Origin: Vibrio taketomensis
GTDB lineage: Bacteria; Pseudomonadota; Gammaproteobacteria; Enterobacterales; Vibrionaceae
Length of the DNA stretch: 64,000 bases
Assembly (NCBI RefSeq): GCF_009938165.1
Contig: NZ_AP019649.1
Location: 434,001 to 498,000, forward strand
Direction of reading: 5' to 3'
The position numbers and the translations under genes were made by a program. Position 1 is the first letter of the stretch; every line of letters begins with the position of its first letter. Below are positions 19,845 through 29,384 of the stretch, in pieces. The notes beneath the pieces were generated by a model. It was given only the letters and a program-made list of their open reading frames with translations. It did no database searches and had not been told where the DNA came from.

Positions 19845-21275
19845 ATGAGCAAAGAAATTAAAGCCCAAGTTGTTGTACTTGGTTCTGGTCCTGCTGGTTA
19901 CTCTGCTGCCTTCCGTTGTGCAGACCTAGGTCTTGAAACAGTACTGGTTGAGCGTTACAGCACGCTTGGCGGTGTATGTCTAAACGTAGGTTGTATCCCA
20001 TCAAAAGCACTACTGCACGTATCTAAAGTTATCGAAGAAGCAAAAGCGATGGCTGAGCACGGTGTTGTATTTGGTGAACCACAAACTGACATCAGCAAAA
20101 TCCGTATCTGGAAAGAAAAAGTTGTTAATCAGCTGACTGGTGGTCTAGCTGGTATGGCGAAAATGCGTAACGTAACAGTGGTTAACGGTTACGGTAAGTT
20201 CACTGGCCCTAACTCAATCCTAGTTGAGGGTGAAGGTGAGTCTACAGTCGTTAGCTTCGATAACGCTATCGTTGCAGCGGGCTCTCGTCCAATCAAACTG
20301 CCATTCATTCCTCATGAAGACCCACGCATCTGGGACTCAACTGACGCACTTGAGCTGAAAGAAGTACCAGAAAAACTGCTTATCATGGGTGGTGGTATCA
20401 TCGGTCTAGAGATGGGTACGGTTTACCACTCACTAGGTTCGAAAGTGGATGTGGTAGAGATGTTCGACCAAGTTATCCCTGCTGCGGATAAAGACATCGT
20501 TAAAGTATTCACTAAACGCATCGAGAAGAAATTCAACCTGATGCTAGAAACAAAAGTGACTGCAGTTGAAGCGAAAGAAGATGGTATCTACGTTTCAATG
20601 GAAGGCAAAAAAGCGCCTGCAGAAGCTGAGCGTTACGACGCAGTTCTAGTGGCTATCGGTCGTGTACCAAATGGTCTACTCATCGATGGTGAAAAAGCAG
20701 GTCTTGAAATCGACGAGCGTGGCTTCATCAACGTTGATAAGCAAATGCGTACTAACGTACCGCATATCTTTGCAATCGGCGATATCGTTGGCCAACCAAT
20801 GCTTGCGCACAAAGGTGTGCATGAAGGTCACGTAGCGGCTGAAGTTATTTCTGGTAAGAAACACTACTTCGACCCTAAAGTGATTCCTTCAATTGCTTAC
20901 ACTGAGCCAGAAGTGGCATGGGTTGGTAAGACTGAGAAAGAAGCGAAAGCTGAAGGCATTAACTACGAAGTGGCGACATTCCCATGGGCAGCATCAGGTC
21001 GTGCAATCGCATCTGATTGTGCAGACGGTATGACTAAGCTAATCTTCGATAAAGAAACTCACCGCGTTATCGGTGGTGCTATCGTTGGTACTAACGGTGG
21101 TGAACTACTCGGTGAAATCGGTCTAGCGATCGAGATGGGTTGTGATGCGGAAGATATCGCACTCACTATCCACGCTCACCCAACGCTACATGAGTCTGTT
21201 GGTCTAGCTGCGGAAGTGTTTGAAGGTTCTATCACTGACTTACCAAACAAAAAAGCAGTGAAGAAGAAAAAATAA
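19845..21275 (+). CDS. lpd: Dihydrolipoyl dehydrogenase (E3)
   Basis: FAD disulfide oxidoreductase that reoxidises dihydrolipoyl groups of the pyruvate and 2-oxoglutarate dehydrogenase complexes and the glycine cleavage system. The 476 residues include the FAD-binding GSGPAG near residue 13, redox cysteines Cys45 and Cys50 in GGVCLNVGCIPSK, an NAD-binding MGGGIIGLEMG block near residue 180, and the catalytic HAHPTLHE near the C-terminus. An AGAGGT ribosome binding site precedes the ATG. A 270-base gap from aceF with a hairpin suggests its own promoter as well as read-through, as in E. coli. Confidence 0.98.
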   Translation: MSKEIKAQVVVLGSGPAGYSAAFRCADLGLETVLVERYSTLGGVCLNVGCIPSKALLHVSKVIEEAKAMAEHGVVFGEPQTDISKIRIWKEKVVNQLTGGLAGMAKMRNVTVVNGYGKFTGPNSILVEGEGESTVVSFDNAIVAAGSRPIKLPFIPHEDPRIWDSTDALELKEVPEKLLIMGGGIIGLEMGTVYHSLGSKVDVVEMFDQVIPAADKDIVKVFTKRIEKKFNLMLETKVTAVEAKEDGIYVSMEGKKAPAEAERYDAVLVAIGRVPNGLLIDGEKAGLEIDERGFINVDKQMRTNVPHIFAIGDIVGQPMLAHKGVHEGHVAAEVISGKKHYFDPKVIPSIAYTEPEVAWVGKTEKEAKAEGINYEVATFPWAASGRAIASDCADGMTKLIFDKETHRVIGGAIVGTNGGELLGEIGLAIEMGCDAEDIALTIHAHPTLHESVGLAAEVFEGSITDLPNKKAVKKKK

Positions 21276-21296
21276 TTCTTCTCAAAGCTTACAATG

Positions 21297-21326
21297 AAAA
21301 ACCGCTGCAATGCAGCGGTTTTTTTG
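21297..21326. terminator. Bidirectional terminator between lpd and the HapR-type gene
   Basis: ACCGCTGCA and TGCAGCGGT (21301-21319) form a GC-rich stem with an A tract before and a T7 tract after, suited to stopping both convergent genes. Confidence 0.92.
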
Positions 21327-21364
21327 TGTCAAAAATGGAGTAATTACTGAGTAATGTTCAGTGA

Positions 21365-21976
21365 TCAATCTTTCTTGTAGATGCATAGCATGTTTAAGTA
21401 GGTGTCAGCCAACTTAACTAAATCATTATGCTCGGTAGTACGGTTTGCTTGTACAAACAGCGAGTAGCAAATACCGTGGAATAAGTTGGCGAGATCTTCT
21501 GGATCATATTCATCACACACTTCACCACGTTCTTGGCCTTTCACGAACATGTTTTTGACCAGTAGCTGGTTGGTTCGGTTAGTGGTTACAAACAATGGCC
21601 ACACTTCTTCACGAGTCGATGCGCTCCATTCAAACCAGACTTTTAGCCAGTGACAATCTTCAGCCACTAACGTCATCATCGAGTTAGTGATGTTGCCGAG
21701 GTTTTCTTTAGCGTGCAGATCAAGATCGATATTGTCTGATAAGAAGTTGGAGAACTGGCGGACAACGTAGGTCAGTACATCATCGACCAAATCTTCACGA
21801 GTTGGGAAATAGTTAAATACCGTTGCCACTGAAACCTGTGCGATTTCAGCAATATCGGCATGTCCGCCACGACCAATACCTCGACGAGCAAATACCTCAA
21901 GAGAGATATCCATTAATTGTTGCTTGCGCTTTGTGGGTGAAAGACGGGTTCTTGGTCTTTTCGCAATTGAATCCAT
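21365..21976 (-). CDS. hapR: Quorum-sensing master regulator, HapR/LuxR/SmcR/OpaR type (TetR family)
   Basis: TetR-family activator/repressor at the end of the Vibrio LuxO-Qrr cascade, controlling proteases, biofilm, luminescence and type III or VI secretion depending on species. The 203-residue product opens MDSIAKRPRTRLSP and has the helix-turn-helix SVATVFNYFPTREDLV; the body (HWLKVWFEWSASTREEVWPLF, LFHGICYSLFVQANR) is almost diagnostic for this family. Names differ by species, so the symbol given is generic. The gene converges on lpd. Its leader contains an apparent Qrr pairing site overlapping the Shine-Dalgarno. Confidence 0.95.
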   Translation of the reverse strand: MDSIAKRPRTRLSPTKRKQQLMDISLEVFARRGIGRGGHADIAEIAQVSVATVFNYFPTREDLVDDVLTYVVRQFSNFLSDNIDLDLHAKENLGNITNSMMTLVAEDCHWLKVWFEWSASTREEVWPLFVTTNRTNQLLVKNMFVKGQERGEVCDEYDPEDLANLFHGICYSLFVQANRTTEHNDLVKLADTYLNMLCIYKKD

Positions 21977-21982
21977 AGTTTT

Positions 21983-22004
21983 ATCCTTGCCAATAGAGTT
22001 GATA
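21983..22004 (-). promoter_or_regulatory. Probable Qrr small-RNA pairing site in the hapR leader
   Basis: Read on the minus strand the leader just before the ATG is TATCAACTCTATTGGCAAGG followed by ATAAAACT. The blocks CAAC, TTGGC and AGG can pair in order with GUUG, GCCAA and CCU of the conserved core of Vibrio Qrr RNAs as I recall it. The AAGG block is also the ribosome binding site, so pairing would block translation at low cell density. Confidence 0.65.
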
Positions 22005-22110
22005 CCTTCCGTGTGTCCGATACCTTTTGTACATCGCTGTTTTCTTCACGGCGAATCGATAAACAGCATCAAAAGATGAGACAGTGTGAGGTACAGAATG
22101 GGCTTTGCCC

Positions 22111-22130
22111 TATTAATTATTCTATTAATT
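22111..22130. promoter_or_regulatory. Candidate autoregulatory site of the HapR-type protein
   Basis: TATTAATTATTCTATTAATT is AT-rich with two ATTAAT blocks 12 bases apart and loosely resembles the TTATTGATAAATTTATCAATAA-like operator. It lies about 140 bases upstream of the start codon. The match is weak. Confidence 0.25.
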
Positions 22131-22368
22131 GTATAACGCGTTCATGAGTGTAATGGTGCATATGAAAGTGGTCAATATGTACAGTACAATTAGTAATCAC
22201 TTTTATTCGCAACGTGCGAGATGTCATATTGTTTATTAGGTTGAATGAAAACTTGTCGCTTAAAGTTTTTCCTGATTAGCCTGCAGTGCTAAACTACGTG
22301 CTCAAAAATTTCTATCTCAGTGTCTAAACTACAATTACTTGGATGCTGAAATAACAAACGAGAATGGT

Positions 22369-22899
22369 ATGAAACACACAGTAGAAGTAATGATTTCTGA
22401 GCAGGAAGTTCAGGAGCGTGTACGCGAACTAGGTAAACAGATCACTGAACACTACCAAGGTAGTGAAGATCTAGTGATGGTAGGACTGCTACGTGGCTCT
22501 TTTGTATTTATGGCGGATCTGGCTCGCAGCATTACTCTGACACACCAAGTTGATTTTATGACCGCATCGAGCTACGGCAACACGATGGAAAGCTCACGTG
22601 ATGTACGTATCTTGAAAGACCTAGATGATGACATCAAAGGCAAAGACGTACTGCTAGTGGAAGATATTATCGACACGGGTAACACCTTGGCGAAAGTAAA
22701 AGAGATTCTGGCACTACGTGAACCAAAATCTATTGAGATCTGTACGCTACTAGACAAACCTTCTCGTCGTGAAGTTAATGTACCTGTTAAATGGGTAGGC
22801 TTTGAAATTCCTGATGAATTTGTGGTTGGTGTAGGTATCGACTACGCGCAGAAATACCGTCATTTACCATTTATCGGTAAAGTTGTACCACAAGAGTAA
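22369..22899 (+). CDS. hpt: Hypoxanthine phosphoribosyltransferase
   Basis: Purine salvage enzyme that makes IMP (and GMP) from hypoxanthine or guanine plus PRPP. I chose ATG 22369 ([14 protein letters not shown]), giving 176 residues and matching Vibrio and E. coli homologues; the 10-residue upstream extension is not conserved. The PRPP-binding motif [13 protein letters not shown] lies near residues 100-112, and [11 protein letters not shown] is the N-terminal PPi loop. In E. coli hpt is likewise divergent from can. A strong terminator follows. Confidence 0.97.
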   Translation: MKHTVEVMISEQEVQERVRELGKQITEHYQGSEDLVMVGLLRGSFVFMADLARSITLTHQVDFMTASSYGNTMESSRDVRILKDLDDDIKGKDVLLVEDIIDTGNTLAKVKEILALREPKSIEICTLLDKPSRREVNVPVKWVGFEIPDEFVVGVGIDYAQKYRHLPFIGKVVPQE

Positions 22900-22925
22900 G
22901 CGCTTGCTCTTGTCTCGAATGATAC

Positions 22926-22955
22926 GAAAAACCCATCGCATGCGATGGGTTTTTG
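22926..22955. terminator. Bidirectional terminator between hpt and can
   Basis: ACCCATCGCA and TGCGATGGGT (22931-22950) form a perfect palindrome flanked by A4 and T4 tracts, between two convergent genes. Confidence 0.9.
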
Positions 22956-22999
22956 CTATTTAAGCTTCAATTTCTCAAGCTTTAGTGTCCCGCAGAAGT

Positions 23000-23668
23000 T
23001 TAGCGACAAAGTAGTTTATGTTCTGGGTTAAGTATTTTCTCTAAAGCAGTTTGGTAAGACGCTTCAACCGTTTCGATTGAGTGAGAGCGAATGCCCAAGT
23101 ATTCCAAACGGCCATCTTCGATACCGTAAACGACACCGTGGATCTCCACTTCCTGACCACGTTCCCACGCATTCTGCATAATGGTTGAATTACCAAGGTT
23201 ATATACTTGCTCGGCAACGTTGAGCTCAGCAAGCTTATCACCACGCTCATCTTCCGCCATATTTTCGATATAGTTGCGATGTTTGAAATGAATGTCACGA
23301 ATGTGCAGTAGCCAGTTGTTGATAAGGCCCAAGTTTGGATTTTTGATTGCCGCATTAACGCCACCACAGTCGTAGTGTCCACAAATTATAATGTGTTTTA
23401 CCTTCAGTACATCGACGGCGTACTGAACGACAGAAAGGCAATTTAGGTCGGTGTGAATTACCAAGTTGGCTACATTGCGATGAACAAATAACTCACCTGA
23501 AAAAAGCCCGGTGAGGCGTTCAGCTGGAACTCGGCTATCAGAGCAGCCAATCCACAAAAAGTCTGGCTTTTGCCCTTGGGCTAGTTTGGTGAAATATTCC
23601 GGACGCTCGGACTTGATCTCTTCAGACCATTTCGAGTTGTTATCAAATAGCTGTTTAATCTTTGGCAT
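23000..23668 (-). CDS. can: Beta-class carbonic anhydrase
   Basis: Zinc enzyme that interconverts CO2 and bicarbonate and is needed for growth in air-level CO2. The 222-residue product shows the zinc ligands Cys42, His98 and Cys101 and the Asp44-Arg46 dyad (CSDSR, then GHYDCGG), so it is a beta-CA of the E. coli Can type. It is divergent from a SulP-family transporter gene with 243 bases between starts, which suggests shared regulation and a common role in bicarbonate supply. Confidence 0.97.
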   Translation of the reverse strand: MPKIKQLFDNNSKWSEEIKSERPEYFTKLAQGQKPDFLWIGCSDSRVPAERLTGLFSGELFVHRNVANLVIHTDLNCLSVVQYAVDVLKVKHIIICGHYDCGGVNAAIKNPNLGLINNWLLHIRDIHFKHRNYIENMAEDERGDKLAELNVAEQVYNLGNSTIMQNAWERGQEVEIHGVVYGIEDGRLEYLGIRSHSIETVEASYQTALEKILNPEHKLLCR

Positions 23669-23911
23669 AGACGTGACTTATATCCCTAAAGTTTCTTGGC
23701 GACAATATACACAATGTTACAAACGCAAGCTCGATAAAATTCGAGCAAAAGTCACTCATCTGACGTGTTATTGCGGGAAAACTCAGCAACTTTGCTCCTA
23801 AATATGCAACGAGATGTGTCAAACATTTAGCGAGGGTTAGTTTGCCCTTTAAAGTGATGCAAAAACTTTGTTACAGTACAGCGACACTTTTCACATATTT
23901 CAGGGAGTAAT

Positions 23912-25597
23912 ATGTTGTTTGGAAAGCGCTTTAAAGACATCAACCTGAAAGGGGATATTTTTGGTGGTGTCACCACTGCGATCATCTCACTGCCACTGGC
24001 TCTTGCATTTGGTGTTGCCTCGGGGGCTGGCGCTGAAGCTGGCTTGTGGGGCGCAATTATGGTCGGCCTATTTGCGGCGTTATTTGGTGGATCTTCCACG
24101 CTGATTTCCGAGCCAACAGGCCCAATGACGGTGATCATGACCGCAGTATTAACTAGCATGATGGCCAAATACCCTGAAACGGCTATGGCAATGACCTTTA
24201 CCGTTGTAATGATGGCCGGTGCTTTTCAGATATTACTCGGCACATTAAAGTTAGGAAAATACGTTACTTTAATGCCATACAGCGTGATTTCCGGCTTTAT
24301 GTCGGGAATTGGCGTGATATTAATTATTTTACAAATCTCCCCGTTACTAGGGCATGCTGCTCCTTCTGGTGGTGTGATTGGCACCTTAAAGGCGCTGCCG
24401 GAGCTTATCGCTAATATAAAGTTCGGTGAGTTATTCTTAGGCGCCCTAACGTTAGGTATTTTGTTTTTCTTTCCTGAGAAATATCGAAAATACGTCCCTG
24501 CACAATTAGTCGCTCTGGTCGCCGTTACCTTACTGTCTACCATTTTGTTTGATAGTGATTCGATTCGTCGTATCGGTGACATCCCTGCAGGCTTACCGAG
24601 CCTTGTGATACCGCATATCAATCCTGAAATGTTTACCACCATGGTGATCGATGCTTTAGTGCTCGGTACGCTAGGTTGTATTGATACGTTACTTACTGCG
24701 GTTATTGGTGACTCGCTGACACGTAAAGAGCACGATTCAGACAAAGAGCTGCGAGGGCAAGGCTTGGCCAATATGTTCGCTGGTCTATTTGGCGCGCTAC
24801 CCGGTGCAGGGGCAACCATGGGGACGGTGACCAATATTCAAGTTGGTGCGCGTTCGCCGCTTTCTGGCGTTGTTCGTGCTTTAATGCTCGCTTTGGTCGT
24901 GCTGGTGGCAGGTGGTCTGACAGAGCCTATTCCAATGGCCGTTTTGGCGGGTATTGCCGTCTATGTTGGTTTTAATATTCTCGACTGGAGTTTTATTCAA
25001 CGTGCGCACAAAGTGAGTGTGCAGGGGATGGCGATCATGTATGGGGTGATGATGTTGACGGTGTTTGTTGACTTGATTGCAGCCGTAGGTCTAGGGGTTT
25101 TTATCTCCAATATTATAATCATTGAGCGTTTAAGCCGAGTGCAGTCACGCCATGTGAAAGCGATCAGTGATGCCGATGAGGATGATGTGCCATTAACGGA
25201 AAGTGAGCGTGGATTGCTCGATCAAGCCAATGGTAAAGTGCTGTTCTTTTATCTCTCTGGCCCGATGATTTTTAGTGTTTCTAAGGCGATTTCTCGTCAG
25301 CATTCAAGTATTTCCGACTATGAAGCGATGATCCTCGATTTGACGGATGTGCCAATGATTGATGTCACTGTTGGTTTGGCGCTAGAAAACGCGATTAATG
25401 ATGCGCTCGATGCCAACTGTGCGGTTTATTTGCTTTGTCCAAATAAACAGATTTGGCAGCAATTAGAGAAGTTCCACATTTTAGATTTGGTGCCCATTGA
25501 GAATACGTACGCTTTTCGCTATGAAGCATTACGTGCTGCGATTAAACAAGTCGATAAGTCGGCTGAGGTTGATGAGTTACACGCGTATTCCATCTAG
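23912..25597 (+). CDS. SulP-family anion transporter with STAS domain
   Basis: Inner-membrane transporter with about 10-14 hydrophobic segments (residues ~20-420) and a C-terminal cytoplasmic STAS domain (from about residue 440: GKVLFFYLSGPMIFS, then LDLTDVPMIDVT). The family carries sulfate, bicarbonate or dicarboxylates with Na+ or H+. The divergent carbonic anhydrase gene points to bicarbonate, as in BicA-like members, but this is inference; the sequence alone does not fix the substrate. GGGAG precedes the ATG. The length of 561 residues is usual. Confidence 0.9.
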   Translation: MLFGKRFKDINLKGDIFGGVTTAIISLPLALAFGVASGAGAEAGLWGAIMVGLFAALFGGSSTLISEPTGPMTVIMTAVLTSMMAKYPETAMAMTFTVVMMAGAFQILLGTLKLGKYVTLMPYSVISGFMSGIGVILIILQISPLLGHAAPSGGVIGTLKALPELIANIKFGELFLGALTLGILFFFPEKYRKYVPAQLVALVAVTLLSTILFDSDSIRRIGDIPAGLPSLVIPHINPEMFTTMVIDALVLGTLGCIDTLLTAVIGDSLTRKEHDSDKELRGQGLANMFAGLFGALPGAGATMGTVTNIQVGARSPLSGVVRALMLALVVLVAGGLTEPIPMAVLAGIAVYVGFNILDWSFIQRAHKVSVQGMAIMYGVMMLTVFVDLIAAVGLGVFISNIIIIERLSRVQSRHVKAISDADEDDVPLTESERGLLDQANGKVLFFYLSGPMIFSVSKAISRQHSSISDYEAMILDLTDVPMIDVTVGLALENAINDALDANCAVYLLCPNKQIWQQLEKFHILDLVPIENTYAFRYEALRAAIKQVDKSAEVDELHAYSI

Positions 25598-25649
25598 AGG
25601 GTAATCACTCGCTAAGTGCTCACTATGCTTTGATTAAACTGGCTGTGAC

Positions 25650-25684
25650 AAAAATGCCGCGACGATTGTTTGCGGCTTTTTTGT
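25650..25684 (+). terminator. Intrinsic terminator after the SulP gene
   Basis: GCCGC (25656-25660) pairs with GCGGC (25672-25676), extended by A and T tracts, and is followed by T6. The loop is 11 bases. Confidence 0.8.
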
Positions 25685-25841
25685 TTGTATTGCTAGCCTC
25701 CAATCAAAACCATAACAAGCTATATTTCGAAAAAAACCGAAAGGTTTAATTGTAATCATCGTCACTCGACGATAAACTTATTTTCAACAGAGTAAACCAG
25801 TCGCTATCGAATCAGTGTTGCGACCAATAGAATGAGAAATT

Positions 25842-26768
25842 ATGTACGCATTAGAAATAGACCAATTGCGTAAAACCTACGCAGGCGGTTTTGAGGCGTT
25901 AAAAGGAATTAGCCTCAATGTGAAGAAAGGGGATTTCTACGCATTGCTTGGTCCAAACGGGGCGGGTAAATCGACCACCATTGGGGTGATCTCATCTTTA
26001 GTCAACAAAACTTCGGGCATGGTTAAAGTCTTTGGTTTTGATATTGATACTCAGCTTGAACTGGCGAAGCAAAATCTAGGTTTGGTACCTCAAGAGTTTA
26101 ATTTCAACCAGTTTGAAACGGTTGAACAGATTGTGATGCAGCAAGCGGGTTACTATGGTGTATCTAAAGCTCTGGCGAAAGAACGGGCTGAAAAGTACCT
26201 AACTAAGCTCGATTTGTGGGAAAAACGCAAAGAACGTGCACGAAATCTATCTGGTGGTATGAAGCGTCGTTTAATGATTGCACGTGCATTAATGCATGAA
26301 CCTCAGCTTTTGATCCTCGATGAGCCAACTGCTGGGGTTGATATCGAACTGCGCCGCTCAATGTGGGAGTTCCTAAAAGAAATCAACCAAGAGCAGGGCA
26401 TTACCATCATTTTGACCACTCACTATTTAGAAGAGGCTGAGATGCTGTGTCGTAATATCGGCATCATTAATCGCGGTGAGTTGATTGAGAACACCTCGAT
26501 GAAATCGCTGCTGTCTAAATTGCACGTTGAGACGTTTATTCTCGATATTGAGGGCGAAGGGGAAGTCCCACAGCTTGATCGAGTGGTCTCTCAGCGTCTA
26601 GTTAATGGTTCATTAGAGATTGAAGTCGAGAAAACTCAGGGTTTGAATCCGGTGTTTAGCCAGTTAACACAAAGCGGTATTCAAGTGATGTCGATGCGCA
26701 ATAAAGCCAATCGCTTGGAAGAGCTCTTTGTTAGTATCGTGAAGCAACAAACGCGAGGAGAAGGCTAA
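25842..26768 (+). CDS. yadG: ABC transporter ATP-binding protein YadG
   Basis: Cytoplasmic ATPase of an ABC-2 type exporter of unknown substrate. The 308 residues contain Walker A GPNGAGKST near residue 38, the signature LSGGMKRR near residue 138, Walker B LLILDEPTAG, and the switch His in TTHYLEEAE. Its stop codon overlaps the yadH start by one base, so the pair is translationally coupled. The hpt-can-yadGH order matches E. coli, with the SulP gene inserted here. What it exports is not known. Confidence 0.92.
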   Translation: MYALEIDQLRKTYAGGFEALKGISLNVKKGDFYALLGPNGAGKSTTIGVISSLVNKTSGMVKVFGFDIDTQLELAKQNLGLVPQEFNFNQFETVEQIVMQQAGYYGVSKALAKERAEKYLTKLDLWEKRKERARNLSGGMKRRLMIARALMHEPQLLILDEPTAGVDIELRRSMWEFLKEINQEQGITIILTTHYLEEAEMLCRNIGIINRGELIENTSMKSLLSKLHVETFILDIEGEGEVPQLDRVVSQRLVNGSLEIEVEKTQGLNPVFSQLTQSGIQVMSMRNKANRLEELFVSIVKQQTRGEG

Positions 26769-27538
26769 TGTACCAACTCTATTGGACTGCATTTTGTAGT
26801 TTGTTGACCAAAGAAATTAACCGTTTTACTCGTATCTGGGTGCAAACCTTAGTGCCGCCAGCGATCACCATGACGCTGTATTTTATTATCTTCGGTAGCC
26901 TGATTGGCTCTCGTATTGGTGATATGAACGGCTTTAGCTACATGGAATATATTGTGCCGGGCTTGATCATGATGTCGGTGATCACGAACTCATATTCTAA
27001 CGTGGCTTCATCATTTTTTAGCTCTAAGTTCCAGCGCAATATTGAAGAACTATTAGTAGCTCCAGTGCCAAACTATGTGATTATTCTTGGCTTTGTGATG
27101 GGCGGGGTAGTGCGTGGTCTTTTGGTTGGATCTATCGTTACCTGTGTTTCGTTGCTGTTTGTTGATCTGCAAGTGGATCACTGGGGGATTATTATCGCCA
27201 CGGTATTTTTGACCTCGGTAGTGTTCTCACTCGGTGGTTTAATCAATGCGGTTTATGCGAAGACTTTTGATGATATCTCGATTATCCCGACGTTTGTTCT
27301 AACGCCGCTGACCTATCTTGGTGGGGTATTTTACTCAATCAGTCTTTTACCTGAGTTCTGGCAAGGCGTGTCGAAAATCAATCCGATCGTCTACATGGTT
27401 AATGCTTTTCGTTATGGCTTTTTAGGTGTATCTGATGTGGGCATTGGCACTTCATTCGCTGTGCTGATTGCATTTGTTATTGCACTCTATGCCGTTGCGC
27501 ATTATTTGGTGACCAAAGGGATTGGCTTGCGTTCGTAA
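26768..27538 (+). CDS. yadH: ABC-2 type permease YadH
   Basis: Membrane partner of YadG with about six transmembrane helices in 256 residues. The central NIEELLVAPVPNYVIILGF segment is the ABC-2 coupling signature, and the C-terminal FLTSVVFSLGGLINAVYA to PLTYLGGVFYSI region is characteristic of the NodJ/YadH subfamily. The substrate is unknown. It overlaps yadG by one base and is followed by a strong terminator shared with panC on the opposite strand. Confidence 0.92.
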   Translation: MYQLYWTAFCSLLTKEINRFTRIWVQTLVPPAITMTLYFIIFGSLIGSRIGDMNGFSYMEYIVPGLIMMSVITNSYSNVASSFFSSKFQRNIEELLVAPVPNYVIILGFVMGGVVRGLLVGSIVTCVSLLFVDLQVDHWGIIIATVFLTSVVFSLGGLINAVYAKTFDDISIIPTFVLTPLTYLGGVFYSISLLPEFWQGVSKINPIVYMVNAFRYGFLGVSDVGIGTSFAVLIAFVIALYAVAHYLVTKGIGLRS

Positions 27539-27595
27539 TATCAGGTAACGCTTTGCACGAAAATGAGCTGAGCATCATTTAAGGTTATGCATATG

Positions 27596-27624
27596 AAAAA
27601 GGTTGGCCATTGCCAACCTTTTTT
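27596..27624. terminator. Bidirectional terminator between yadH and panC
   Basis: GGTTGGC and GCCAACC around CATT (27601-27618) are flanked by A5 and T6 tracts. Confidence 0.92.
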
Positions 27625-27658
27625 GTTCTTGAAGCGAAGCGAGTTAAGATTTTGCGTC

Positions 27659-28555
27659 TCAACCCTCTTGTGAGTTTTCTTCGGCCGTTTCTTCTTTGGT
27701 TTCAGTGACCATATCAACCGTTTGGTTGTCGATAAGGCGGGCTTTACCTAAGAATGCTGACATTAGGATCACCGCTTGAGTGGTATCAGCACTCACTGGC
27801 AGCAGCGTGCGAGCATCGCGAATAAAGATCTCATCCGGTTGAAGACCCGCTGCGCGTAGCTGGTCGCTGGCGTCTTCAATGATTGATGGGTAATCATCGC
27901 GGCCGCCACGAATTGCGCTACTGATCCAACGCATGGTACGAGCTAGAACAGGTGCACGCTGACGCTCATCCAAAGTCAAAAGACCGTTGCGAGAACTCAT
28001 TGCTAGGCCATCCATCTCACGTACAGTTGGTACGCCAACGATTTCGATATCCATCGCCATGTCTTCCACCATTTTGCGAATGATCGCAAGCTGTTGGAAA
28101 TCTTTCTCGCCGAAACATGCCACTTCAGGCTGTACGATGTTGAATAGCTTAGTCACGATGGTCGATACGCCACGGAAATGACCAGGACGAGAGGCACCTT
28201 CAAGCATGCTTGATAGACCAGGGACTTCAACAAAAGTTTGTTTGTCTAAGCCTTCAGGGTAGATGATCTCAGGTGTTGGTGTGAATACGAGTTCGACACC
28301 TTCACCATTAAGTTTGTTGAGATCGTCTTCAAGCGTGCGTGGGTAGTTGTTAAGGTCGTCCGCTCGCTCAAATTGCATTGGGTTAACAAAAATGCTCACC
28401 ACGACAATATCGGCAAGTTCATGCGCCTTACGCACGAGAGTTAGGTGACCGTCGTGTAGGTTACCCATAGTTGGAACAAACGCAATCTTGCGACCTTCAC
28501 GTTTGAACTGTTTAATTTGATCGCGAAGAGCGGTTATTTCAGTAAATGTCTGCAT
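27659..28555 (-). CDS. panC: Pantothenate synthetase (pantoate-beta-alanine ligase)
   Basis: Joins pantoate and beta-alanine using ATP in vitamin B5 synthesis. The 298 residues include the ATP-binding [10 protein letters not shown] near residues 28-37, FGEKDFQQL and the MSSRNG loop. An acidic tail of about 15 residues ([14 protein letters not shown]) is longer than in E. coli (283). TAAAGGAGC serves as ribosome binding site within the 11-base gap after panB, so panBC form one unit. Confidence 0.97.
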   Translation of the reverse strand: MQTFTEITALRDQIKQFKREGRKIAFVPTMGNLHDGHLTLVRKAHELADIVVVSIFVNPMQFERADDLNNYPRTLEDDLNKLNGEGVELVFTPTPEIIYPEGLDKQTFVEVPGLSSMLEGASRPGHFRGVSTIVTKLFNIVQPEVACFGEKDFQQLAIIRKMVEDMAMDIEIVGVPTVREMDGLAMSSRNGLLTLDERQRAPVLARTMRWISSAIRGGRDDYPSIIEDASDQLRAAGLQPDEIFIRDARTLLPVSADTTQAVILMSAFLGKARLIDNQTVDMVTETKEETAEENSQEG

Positions 28556-28566
28556 GCGTAGCTCCT

Positions 28567-29361
28567 TTATGCGATCGTGTGTGCTTCATCAGGGAACGCA
28601 CCTGTTGCTACGTCTTCGATGTATTTAGTTACCGCAGCACGCATGTCACCTGTTTCAGCCAAGAAGTTCTTTGAGAATTTTGGCATATAGTTCGCTGAAA
28701 TACCGAACATATCGTGCATAACTAGAATTTGACCATCCGTCACGTTACCCGTACCGATACCGATCACAGGAACATCCAGAACTTCAGTGATGCGAGCAGC
28801 AAGCTCTTGAGGTACACACTCAAGTAACACGATTTGTGCACCAGCTTCTTGTAGCGCTAGAGCATCGCGAACCATGCGATCTGCTTTATCTTGTTCACGG
28901 CCTTGAACTTTAAAGCCACCAAAGATATTAACGGATTGTGGTGTTAGACCTAGGTGTGCACAAACTGGCACCGCGCGTTCAGTCAACATCTTAACGGTAT
29001 CAACTAACCAATCGCCGCCTTCAATTTTAACCATGTTAGCACCAGCGCGCATAAGCTTACCTGCGTTCTCACACGCTTGCTCTGGCGTTGCGTAGCTCAT
29101 AAATGGCATATCAGCCATCAATAGGCTGTTTGGGCTTCCTGCGCGCACACAGCGCGTGTGGTAAGCAATGTCATCAACAGTAACGGGTAGCGTGCTTGAT
29201 TCACCTTGTAACACCATGCCAAGTGAATCGCCAACAAGTAGAACCGGCATCTCTTGTTGTTCAAACAGTTGTGCAAAGCTAGCATCATAAGCAGTCGATG
29301 ATGCAAATTTACGACCTTCTTGTTTCCACTTCATTAGGTCGTTGATGGTAATTTTTTTCAT
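28567..29361 (-). CDS. panB: Ketopantoate hydroxymethyltransferase
   Basis: Transfers a hydroxymethyl group from 5,10-methylene-THF to 2-ketoisovalerate, the first committed step of pantothenate synthesis. The 264 residues contain [13 protein letters not shown] (metal-binding Asp), VKIEGG and VIGIGTG, the family landmarks. The AAGGAAAAAAAATG context gives a good start. It lies between folK and panC in a minus-strand run; the folate dependence links it logically to folK just upstream. Confidence 0.97.
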   Translation of the reverse strand: MKKITINDLMKWKQEGRKFASSTAYDASFAQLFEQQEMPVLLVGDSLGMVLQGESSTLPVTVDDIAYHTRCVRAGSPNSLLMADMPFMSYATPEQACENAGKLMRAGANMVKIEGGDWLVDTVKMLTERAVPVCAHLGLTPQSVNIFGGFKVQGREQDKADRMVRDALALQEAGAQIVLLECVPQELAARITEVLDVPVIGIGTGNVTDGQILVMHDMFGISANYMPKFSKNFLAETGDMRAAVTKYIEDVATGAFPDEAHTIA

Positions 29362-29384
29362 TTTTTTTCCTTACAAGGATCTGG

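Larger units (their letters stand above)
21977..22368. other. 392-base divergent regulatory region between the HapR-type gene and hpt
   Basis: No gene is seen. It should hold both promoters, the Qrr target near 21983-22004 and an AT-rich repeat (22111-22130, ATTAAT twice) that might be an autoregulatory site. A near-palindrome TGTACAGTACA lies in the hpt-proximal half. I could not assign the hpt promoter with confidence. Confidence 0.6.

Noticed and set aside
24226..24834. A 202-codon open frame on the minus strand opposite the SulP gene
   Set aside because: It lacks any recognisable motif and lies wholly within a well-supported membrane transporter gene.
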